Below, piece by piece: positions 43,543-50,539 of a DNA stretch of 64,000 nt (position 1 is its first letter; the number at the start of each line of letters is the position of its first letter). The stretch is from assembly GCF_003001815.1 (NCBI RefSeq), contig NZ_PVMZ01000010.1, forward strand, positions 124,001-188,000. The letters are read 5' to 3'. Both the position numbers and the translations under genes were made by a program. Origin of the DNA: Actinoplanes italicus. Its GTDB lineage: Bacteria > Actinomycetota > Actinomycetes > Mycobacteriales > Micromonosporaceae. The notes below the pieces were generated by a model. It worked only from the letters and a program-made list of their open reading frames with translations. It made no database searches and was not told where the DNA came from.

Positions 43543-44907
43543 TCAGTGCAGCGCGGTGGCGTTCGGGGCGATGTCGTCGCGGAAGATCCCGGCCGGGTCC
43601 ACGCGGGCGCGCACCCGGTCGACGGCCTCGATCCGGTTCGCGTCGAGGTGCCGCTGCGGCTGGGCGACGTTCGCGGCGAACGTCGGCGTCGTGGTCCCGG
43701 TGTCCCACGGGCGCAGGGTGTCTCGCAGGACCGCGGTGCGAGCCCGGATCGCCTCCGCGGTGACGCCGAGCGGCACCCCTCCACCCAGGTACGCGAAGCG
43801 GGCATCCAGATGGTCGAGTGCGCCGCCGAACGGCGACGGCACGGCCAGTGCGCCGCCCAGCTGACGGATCTCGACGTTGGTCAGTGGCGATCCGGACCCG
43901 TGCCCGGCCACCCGCAGCAGCGCCGAGACGGCCTGTTCGTCGAGGTCGCGCAGCAGCATGTGGTCGCCGTACACGGGGAACGGCTCGGTCGGGTCCATGT
44001 GGGTCTGCAGCACCGCGGCCGGCGCGGCCGATGCCCAGGTGTCGAGCAGCGGCGGTGCGACGGCCCGCAACGGGTCGAGCAGACCGGCCGCGATGCGTTC
44101 GCCCCCGGCACCGCCGAGCACCGCACCGTCCACACAGAGCACCGTCCCGACGCGCAGCGCCGGGGGGACGTCCGGATGGTCGGGCAGGTTCATCAGCCGC
44201 ACCGTGGTGGTCGCGGCCCACGGCGCGGTCCGGGTCCAGTCCAGCCAGGTGGTCAGCAGCCGTTCGGCGTCGGTGGCGGACCAGTAGGCGGCACCGGTCA
44301 CGACCTCGGTGGCGGGGAAGAGTTGCACCTCGACGGCGGTCACCACACCGAACCCGCCGCCACCGCCGCGCAGGGCCCAGAACAGGTCCGGGTCCCGGTC
44401 GGCGTCGGCCCGCCGGACCCGGCCGCCCGCGGTCACCAGCTCGACCGCGCGGACACTGTTCGCCGCGATGCCGGTCTGCCGTCCGTAGAAGCTGATCCCG
44501 CCGCGCAGCAGGTAGCCGACCGCGCCCACCAGGGGTGACGAGCCGTGCGGGGCGGCGAGGCCGTACGGCTCGGCGGCCTCGGCGACCTCGCCCCAGGACG
44601 TACCGGCCGGGATCCGGGCGACGCGGTTGCCGGCGTCGATCTCGACGCCGCCGCCGATGCGGGTGCGGATCAGCAGCGAGTCGCGCATCGGTCGTGCCGT
44701 CGCGGCCGCGTGCCCGGTGCTGTGGACCCGTACCGGAAGATTCGCGGACTCGGCGGCGGCGACGGCCTGGCGCACCTCGGGCACCGAGGTCGCCGTGACC
44801 GCGGCAGCGGGTTCGACGGGTGCCGCCAGATTGAACACCTCGGTTGCGGCCGCATAGGCCGGCGAGCCCGGAGGCGCGGCATCGACCGTGTTCAGGGATT
44901 CTGACAT
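43543..44907 (-). CDS. FAD-linked oxidase of the berberine-bridge/PCMH type
   Basis: 454 aa from ATG 44907 with GGGAG upstream. The FAD_binding_4 domain (about 30-200) has RVHSTGH with His66 where flavin is covalently attached; the second attachment Cys of bicovalent enzymes is absent (GSSPLVGAVGYLLRGG). The C-terminal BBE strand NRIEAVDRVRARVDPAGIF is present with substitution of the usual YYG. Such enzymes oxidise alcohols, amines or aryl rings with O2. It is 11 bases upstream of the A-PCP gene and so probably tailors the aryl amino acid or the bound acyl unit. Confidence 0.85.
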   Translation of the reverse strand: MSESLNTVDAAPPGSPAYAAATEVFNLAAPVEPAAAVTATSVPEVRQAVAAAESANLPVRVHSTGHAAATARPMRDSLLIRTRIGGGVEIDAGNRVARIPAGTSWGEVAEAAEPYGLAAPHGSSPLVGAVGYLLRGGISFYGRQTGIAANSVRAVELVTAGGRVRRADADRDPDLFWALRGGGGGFGVVTAVEVQLFPATEVVTGAAYWSATDAERLLTTWLDWTRTAPWAATTTVRLMNLPDHPDVPPALRVGTVLCVDGAVLGGAGGERIAAGLLDPLRAVAPPLLDTWASAAPAAVLQTHMDPTEPFPVYGDHMLLRDLDEQAVSALLRVAGHGSGSPLTNVEIRQLGGALAVPSPFGGALDHLDARFAYLGGGVPLGVTAEAIRARTAVLRDTLRPWDTGTTTPTFAANVAQPQRHLDANRIEAVDRVRARVDPAGIFRDDIAPNATALH

Positions 44908-45026
44908 GTTCCGAGCGTCTCCCGAGTCCGGCCGGCCGGGCATCTCCCGGCGTGCCGACCGGGGCGGGCGGCGAACCCGGCAGGATGGGAGATGTCCGCG
45001 GTCGGGGCAGCTGTGAGGCTGAGAGG

Positions 45027-46391
45027 ATGACGATCGGAAATCCGGCGGGGAGGCAGACGAGCCGTATCCCGTTCTCGGCCAACCAGGAATTCACGTTCAT
45101 GTTCGACGAGGGGGACGCCGACGGCCAGTTCGGCCCCCGCAACCACCTCGTGCACGGCTGGCGCGTCCACGGCCGGATCGATGTGGACGTGCTGCGGGCG
45201 GCCCTCGACGACCTCGTGGAACGCCACGAGATGCTGCGCACGTCGATCGTTCTCGGCGACGACGAGCGCTATCAGAAAGTGCTGCCGCCCGGCTCCCCGG
45301 AGCTGACCGTCCGCGACCTGCCGGCCGCGCCGGCCGCGCGCGAGGAACGGGCCGAGGAGCTGCTCATCGACATCGAGTCCCGCACGCTGGACATCGACGT
45401 GGTGCCGCACCTGCGGGCCGTCTTCGCGCGGTTCACCGCCGACGACGGGGTGCTCGTGCTCCAGGTGCACCACTCGATCGCGGACGGCTGGTCGATGCGT
45501 CTGATGGCACGCGATCTGGTCACGCTCTACTCGGCCCGGCGGGCGGGTCTGCCGATCCCGGAGCGCCCCCGGCAGTACCGCGAGTACGTCCTCACCCAGC
45601 GGGAGACGCTGAGTCAGGACGACGCCGGGGAGGCGCGCAAGTACTGGCGGGACAAGCTGCGCGACGCCGAGGTGTTCGCGCTGCCCACGGACCGTCCGGA
45701 GTCGACGACCGCGCCGAAACTCACCTCGATCCACCGCCATCTGATCACCGCCGACGTCGTCGCCGGGATCCGTGAGCTGGCCCGGCGCACGAGGACCACG
45801 CCGTTCATGGTGTGCCTGTCGGCGCTGGAGATCGCGTTCAGCCGGATGAGCGGCCGCACCGACGTCGTCGTGCCGACGTTCACCCCGGGGCGTGACGACG
45901 GGCGCTTCGACGAGACGGTCGGGACCTTCTTCAACTTCCTTCCCCTGCGTACGGACATCGCGAACTGCCGCACGTTCCGCGAGGTCCTGATGCGCACCCG
46001 GCAGACATGTGTGGAGAGCTACGCGTACGACATCCCGTTCGTGCAGATCTTCGAGGAGGCGCCGGACCTGATGAACCCGGCCGGCGACGAGAACGCGGCG
46101 CTGTGCGTCTTCCAGTTCTTCCCGTTCCCGTACGTGCTCGACGGCGAACGCATCGGTGATCTGAGCCTGGCCGAGATCCGCAGACGGCTCGTGTCCCAGC
46201 CGGTCGGCTGCGACGTGCCGGACGGCATCCTGTGGACGCTGAACCTGCACCCGGACGGTGACCTGATCGGCCACCTGCAGTTCCGCCGGAACCGGTTCGA
46301 CGACGCGACCGCGACCCGGCTCGAGCGGGAGTTCACCCGGATCCTCACGAGAGGCGTGTCCTGTCCGGACGATCCGATCCCGGCCGCATGA
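45027..46391 (+). CDS. Free-standing condensation enzyme (SgcC5-like)
   Basis: 454 aa, a complete C domain with no fused A or PCP. The catalytic motif HHSIADG lies at 148-154, ARKYWRDKLRDAEVFALPTDRP follows at about 205, and VGTFFNFLPLRTD matches the DFGWG-region bridge of C domains. SgcC5 couples the PCP-bound beta-amino acid to the hydroxyl of the enediyne diol as an ester; this protein is the matching part here, with Hpg-S-PCP as the likely donor. It is divergent from the A-PCP operon across 119 bases, so both can be co-regulated. Confidence 0.92.
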   Translation: MTIGNPAGRQTSRIPFSANQEFTFMFDEGDADGQFGPRNHLVHGWRVHGRIDVDVLRAALDDLVERHEMLRTSIVLGDDERYQKVLPPGSPELTVRDLPAAPAAREERAEELLIDIESRTLDIDVVPHLRAVFARFTADDGVLVLQVHHSIADGWSMRLMARDLVTLYSARRAGLPIPERPRQYREYVLTQRETLSQDDAGEARKYWRDKLRDAEVFALPTDRPESTTAPKLTSIHRHLITADVVAGIRELARRTRTTPFMVCLSALEIAFSRMSGRTDVVVPTFTPGRDDGRFDETVGTFFNFLPLRTDIANCRTFREVLMRTRQTCVESYAYDIPFVQIFEEAPDLMNPAGDENAALCVFQFFPFPYVLDGERIGDLSLAEIRRRLVSQPVGCDVPDGILWTLNLHPDGDLIGHLQFRRNRFDDATATRLEREFTRILTRGVSCPDDPIPAA

Positions 46392-46397
46392 CGAAGC

Positions 46398-46437
46398 CGC
46401 GCGATCCCCGGCTGTTCGTGCAGCCGGGGATCGCGCG
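46398..46437. terminator. Strong bidirectional 16-bp hairpin
   Basis: Perfect arms 46398-46413 and 46422-46437 with an 8-base loop separate the condensation enzyme from the convergent GMC oxidoreductase. Confidence 0.85.
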
Positions 46438-46450
46438 GGTGTGCCGCCGG

Positions 46451-48028
46451 TCAGACGGCGACGGCGGCCGCCACCCGGGGCAGGGGAGCGGCGCCCTTGA
46501 TCAGGTCGGCGGCCTTCTCGGCGATGGCGATCGTCGGGGCATTGGTGTTGCCGCTGACCAGCGTCGGCATCACCGAGGCGTCCACCACGCGCAACCCCTC
46601 GACTCCGAGGACCCGCAGCTCCGCGTCGGTCACCCTGCCCATCGCGCACGTGCCGGCCGCGTGGTACGACGACTGGGTGGTGCGCCGCAGGAACGCGCGG
46701 ACGTCGGCGTCGGCGGCTGAGTCCGGCACGCTCACCGGCCGTGTCGTGTACGGCGCGAGCGCGCGTTGCGCGGCCAGTTCCAGCACCGTCCGCACCCCGG
46801 CGACCGCGACGTCCAGATCGGCCTCGTCCTCGTAGTAGCCGTGTGCGATGCGCGGCTTGACCGACGGGCCGTCGCCGGCGAGCGTCACCGAACCCCGGCT
46901 GCGCGGGCGCAGGACGTATCCGCCGGCCGAGACGGCGTGACCGGTCGGCGCGCCCAGGCCGCCCTCGACGTACATCACCGGCAGGCAGGTGAACTGCAGG
47001 TCCGGGGCGGGCAGGCCGGGCCGCGAGCGGGTGAAACCACCGGCCTCCGGCCCGTTCGACGACAGTGGCCCGGTCCGGTCAGCGAGGTACCGCCGCAGGT
47101 TCTCCTCGCTGCCCGCGGCCAGCAGGCTCACCGGTTCGTCGTGACCCCAGACCAGCCAGAACTGCGGATGGTCCTGCAGATTGCGCCCGACCAGCGGCTG
47201 GTCCACCTGGACCGGCAGCCCCAACGCGCGCAGCTGGTCGGCCGGGCCGATGCCGGACAGCATCAGCAACTGCGGTGAGGCATACGCCCCGGCTGCCACG
47301 ATGACCTCACGCTCGGCCCGGATCTCCAGCTCCTCGTCGAGCCGCCGGCCCACGATGCCGGTCGCCCGGTCACCGGACATGGTGATCCGGTGCACGCTCA
47401 CGTGGGTCTCGACGGTGAGGTTCGGCCGGTCCAGGGCCGGGTGCAGGTACGCGGCCGCGCTGCTGCACCGCACGCCGTCGCGCTGGGTCACCTGGTAGAG
47501 GCCGAAGCCGTCCTGCCGGTCGCCGTTGAAGTCGTCGTTGCGGGAGTAGCCGGCCTCGGCGGCGGCGTCGACGAACGCCGTGGCCATCGGGTTGCGCGAC
47601 CGGTTGTCCGACACCGCGAGCGGGCCGCCGGTCCCGTGGTGGGCCGAGGCGCCGCGTTCGTTGTCCTCCGAGCGCAGGAAGTACGGCAGCAACTCGTCGT
47701 ACGTCCAGCCCGGCTGATGCCAGGAGTCGTAGTCGTGACGGTTGCCGCGGATGTAGATCATCCCGTTGAGCGAGCTGGTGCCGCCGAGCCCACGGCCCTT
47801 GGGCAGATAGATCCGGCGGTCGTCGCAGTGCGCCTCGTGGTGGCTGTCGTAGTCCCAGTCGTACCGCGACCGGAACAGCTTCGCGGCCGCCGCCGGCACA
47901 CTGATGTCCGGGTCGCCATCGGACCCGCCGGCCTCCACGAGACACACGGTGACGCCGGGGTCCTCGCTCAGGCGCGCGGCGAGCACGCAACCGGCCGAGC
48001 CGGCGCCCACGATCACGTAGTCGTACAT
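46451..48028 (-). CDS. GMC-family alcohol/choline-dehydrogenase-like oxidoreductase
   Basis: 525 aa from ATG 48028 with GAGGACGG upstream. YDYVIVGAGSAGCVLAARLSEDP, YLPKGRGLGGTSSLNGMIYIRG (GMC signature 1) and GAYASPQLLMLSGIGP (signature 2) are clear, with the catalytic His in SYHAAGTCAMG. It is a different GMC subclass from the E9-like protein at 34683. Likely an alcohol or aryl-carbinol oxidase of tailoring. It closes the five-gene operon 54067-46451. Confidence 0.92.
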   Translation of the reverse strand: MYDYVIVGAGSAGCVLAARLSEDPGVTVCLVEAGGSDGDPDISVPAAAAKLFRSRYDWDYDSHHEAHCDDRRIYLPKGRGLGGTSSLNGMIYIRGNRHDYDSWHQPGWTYDELLPYFLRSEDNERGASAHHGTGGPLAVSDNRSRNPMATAFVDAAAEAGYSRNDDFNGDRQDGFGLYQVTQRDGVRCSSAAAYLHPALDRPNLTVETHVSVHRITMSGDRATGIVGRRLDEELEIRAEREVIVAAGAYASPQLLMLSGIGPADQLRALGLPVQVDQPLVGRNLQDHPQFWLVWGHDEPVSLLAAGSEENLRRYLADRTGPLSSNGPEAGGFTRSRPGLPAPDLQFTCLPVMYVEGGLGAPTGHAVSAGGYVLRPRSRGSVTLAGDGPSVKPRIAHGYYEDEADLDVAVAGVRTVLELAAQRALAPYTTRPVSVPDSAADADVRAFLRRTTQSSYHAAGTCAMGRVTDAELRVLGVEGLRVVDASVMPTLVSGNTNAPTIAIAEKAADLIKGAAPLPRVAAAVAV

Positions 48029-48059
48029 TCCGTCCTCTTCCGTGGTGGAGGGCGACCGG

Positions 48060-49295
48060 TCACTCCAGACCCAGCCGCTGCTTGGTGAGGTCACGCACCG
48101 CGACGGTCGGCAGGAAGACCGCGAGCCCGGTGTGGTTGTGCATCGTCGACATGTCGCGCCACACGCGTTCCAGGCGCTCCCCGCCGCGGACCGAGCTGGA
48201 TCCGGCGGTGGGGAACAGATTCGACTCCACCGCCCGCCAGCACAGCCGCAGGATGTGCCGGCAGATCACGGCGATCCGCAGATCCTCCTCACGGGTGAAC
48301 GCCTCCGGGCCGGCGGCGCAGGTCCGCTGCCAGCGCCGGATCGCGCCGGCCAGCGCGGCCTCCGCGGTGTCGACCATGCCGCAGGCGTCGCCGAACCACA
48401 GCTGGTAGTCCGGGTTCTCGCCGCGCGGCACGATCGGTGGCAGCAGGGTGGTCCGCTCGCGCAGCATCTCCTCGTAGATGTCGAGGGCGTTGCGAGCCAT
48501 GCCGACCGCCAGCGCCGCCACCTCCATGTTCATGTAGCTCAGCGGGCCACCGCCGTACTCGGGGTTGCCGTGCAGCGTCCGGCCCGGCGTGCCCCGCTCG
48601 ACGGCGACCTGGCTGACGTGCACACCGAGCATCGCCGAGTGGTCCGGGACGAGCGCGTCGTCGACCGTGATGCCGTGCGAGCCGCTGCCCCGCAGCCCGA
48701 GCTGGTCACCCCAGTCGTCGAGCCGCCGCCACCGGGACCGGGGCACCACGAACAGCAGGGTCTGATCCGGCCCGCCGTCGTCGGCGGGCACCAGGGCGTG
48801 GCCCATGAAGTGCGTCGCGTACGGCGAGCCGGAGCAGTAACGCCAGGTGCCGCTGACCCGCCAGCCGCCGTCGGGCAGCCGGATCGCGGACCCGCCGGGC
48901 ACGATCGTCGCCGGGCAGATGAAGTCACCGTCGGCGAACAGCTCCGCCTGGGCGGCCTCGCCGAACAGCGAGGCCGCGGGCAGGGCGTGGGTGGCGCCGA
49001 GGCAGTACATCCACGCGGTGGACGGGCATCCCCGGGCGAGGATCTTGGTCACCTCGAGGAACGTCTCGACGCCGAGTTCGAGGCCGCCGTACCGGCGCGG
49101 GACGAGGATCCGGTAGAACCCGGCCTCGGCGAAGCGACGGTGGGTGTCCTCGGCGTAGTAGGTCCGGCTCTCGGTCTCGGCCTGCCGGCGGACCAGCTCG
49201 GGGACCATGGCCTCGGCCCGCGCGATCAGGTCGGCGGGGGAGGGGCCGTGCTCCGGCGGCGCCGGGTTGCGGTTGGTTCGCGTCCCGAGGGTCAT
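48060..49295 (-). CDS. Acyl-CoA-dehydrogenase-fold flavin monooxygenase, copy B
   Basis: 411 aa. RFAEAGFYRILVPRRYGGLELG, GWRVSGTWRYCSGSPYATHFMGHALV and the C-terminal helical bundle identify the group-D flavin hydroxylases (HsaA, C2 of HPA hydroxylase, ActVA-ORF5-like) that use reduced flavin from a separate reductase. The E6-like reductase at 28593 could serve it. A pair of such genes next to HpgT suggests ring hydroxylation of the aryl amino acid, or N-oxidation as these folds also do. A true acyl-CoA dehydrogenase is less likely since the catalytic Glu region is not evident. Confidence 0.85.
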   Translation of the reverse strand: MTLGTRTNRNPAPPEHGPSPADLIARAEAMVPELVRRQAETESRTYYAEDTHRRFAEAGFYRILVPRRYGGLELGVETFLEVTKILARGCPSTAWMYCLGATHALPAASLFGEAAQAELFADGDFICPATIVPGGSAIRLPDGGWRVSGTWRYCSGSPYATHFMGHALVPADDGGPDQTLLFVVPRSRWRRLDDWGDQLGLRGSGSHGITVDDALVPDHSAMLGVHVSQVAVERGTPGRTLHGNPEYGGGPLSYMNMEVAALAVGMARNALDIYEEMLRERTTLLPPIVPRGENPDYQLWFGDACGMVDTAEAALAGAIRRWQRTCAAGPEAFTREEDLRIAVICRHILRLCWRAVESNLFPTAGSSSVRGGERLERVWRDMSTMHNHTGLAVFLPTVAVRDLTKQRLGLE

Positions 49296-49328
49296 ACCAG
49301 CACACCTCTTCTCGTACGTCGGCCGCGG

Positions 49329-50513
49329 TCAGATGTAGACGGTGTTGGGCTCCAGGCCGCACGCGACCCGCCCGTACAGCTCGAGGTTGGTCTCCGGGTG
49401 CATGATCGCGTGCAGGCTCAGGGCGTCCATGTCCCGCTTGATCCGCTGGATCGGCACCTCGCGGTGGATCGACGAGCCGCCGCTGGCCCGGGCCAGCACG
49501 TCGACCGCCTCCCGGGCGCGCTGGACGGTCGCACCGGTGTGCAGCCGGGCCGCGGCCCGTTCCTCCAGCGTCCACCCGGCACCGGCGGCCGCCTTGCTGT
49601 CGATCGTCTCGGCCAGTCGCCGCACGTGGAACTCGGCCTCGTTCAACTTCGTGATCGCCTCGCCGACCTGCAGGTGCGTGACCGGCGCCTGGCTCTGGTC
49701 CTCGTACGCCGTGTAGGTGATCTTGCGGCCGGGCAGGCGCTCGAAGAACGCGTCCCGGGCCGCCCGGGCCAGGCCGAGCGCGGCGGCGCTGACCGTGGCG
49801 CAGGCCGTGGGCATGAACAGAGCACGGAACACCGGCGAGTCCGCGTTGAGCCGGGACAGGTGCTGCCCCTGCAGGACCGGGACCATCGGCAGGACCCGCT
49901 TCTCGGGGACGAACAGCTCCCGTGCGATCGTGCTGACGCTGCCCGAGGCCCGCAGGCCCGACGTGTGCCAGTCGTCGACGACCTGCAGATCCTTCGTCGG
50001 GATCGCGACCATGATCGGGGCCATGCTGCCGTCCGGCATGGCCATCACCGCGGCGTTGGTGTTCCAGTCGCTCTGCTGGACGCCGCTGTTGAAGGTCCAC
50101 TTGCCGTTGAGCACAATGCCGCCGTCGACCGGCCGGCCCATCGCGCTCGGGCCGAGGATGCCGCAGATCCGGGCGCCGGGGTCGGCGAACACTTCGTCCT
50201 GCACCTCGTCCGGGAACAGCCCGGCCATGAAGGTGCTGATCGACCACACCGCCACGGTCCACGCCGTCGAGCCGTCACCACGGCCCAGCTCGGCGATCAC
50301 GTCGACCACGGTCCGGGCGCCGGCCTCGTATCCGCCGTAGCGGGCCGGGACGCGCAGCTTCGTGAAGCCGCCGTTGACGAGCGCCTCGACGACCTCGTCG
50401 TGCAGGCGCCGGTTGTCCTCCATCCACTGCGCGTGCTTCTGCAGCACCGGCACCAGCTCCGCGGCCCGGGCCACGAGCTCCTCCCGCGGCGGTGCCGCGA
50501 CGTTCGTTTCCAT
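49329..50513 (-). CDS. Acyl-CoA-dehydrogenase-fold flavin monooxygenase, copy A
   Basis: 394 aa. ALVNGGFTKLRVPARYGGYEAG, GDGSTAWTVAVWSISTFMAG and WTFNSGVQQSDWNTNAAVM match the same group-D flavoprotein family as the next gene, with which it shares only modest identity. It lies 26 bases downstream of the fused aminotransferase and 33 bases upstream of copy B. Either the two act on different positions or one has lost activity and stabilises the other. Confidence 0.85.
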   Translation of the reverse strand: METNVAAPPREELVARAAELVPVLQKHAQWMEDNRRLHDEVVEALVNGGFTKLRVPARYGGYEAGARTVVDVIAELGRGDGSTAWTVAVWSISTFMAGLFPDEVQDEVFADPGARICGILGPSAMGRPVDGGIVLNGKWTFNSGVQQSDWNTNAAVMAMPDGSMAPIMVAIPTKDLQVVDDWHTSGLRASGSVSTIARELFVPEKRVLPMVPVLQGQHLSRLNADSPVFRALFMPTACATVSAAALGLARAARDAFFERLPGRKITYTAYEDQSQAPVTHLQVGEAITKLNEAEFHVRRLAETIDSKAAAGAGWTLEERAAARLHTGATVQRAREAVDVLARASGGSSIHREVPIQRIKRDMDALSLHAIMHPETNLELYGRVACGLEPNTVYI

Positions 50514-50539
50514 CCCGATCTCCTCGCTTGAATAAGGGG

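Noticed and set aside
43532..45241. N-terminal extension of the A-PCP frame to 45241
   Set aside because: The extension is out of frame with the real FAD oxidase there and reads as arginine-rich noise; ATG 43531 begins a normal A domain.
48042..50531. An 829-codon plus-strand frame opposite the twin flavoproteins
   Set aside because: Low-complexity translation typical of antisense frames in GC-rich DNA.
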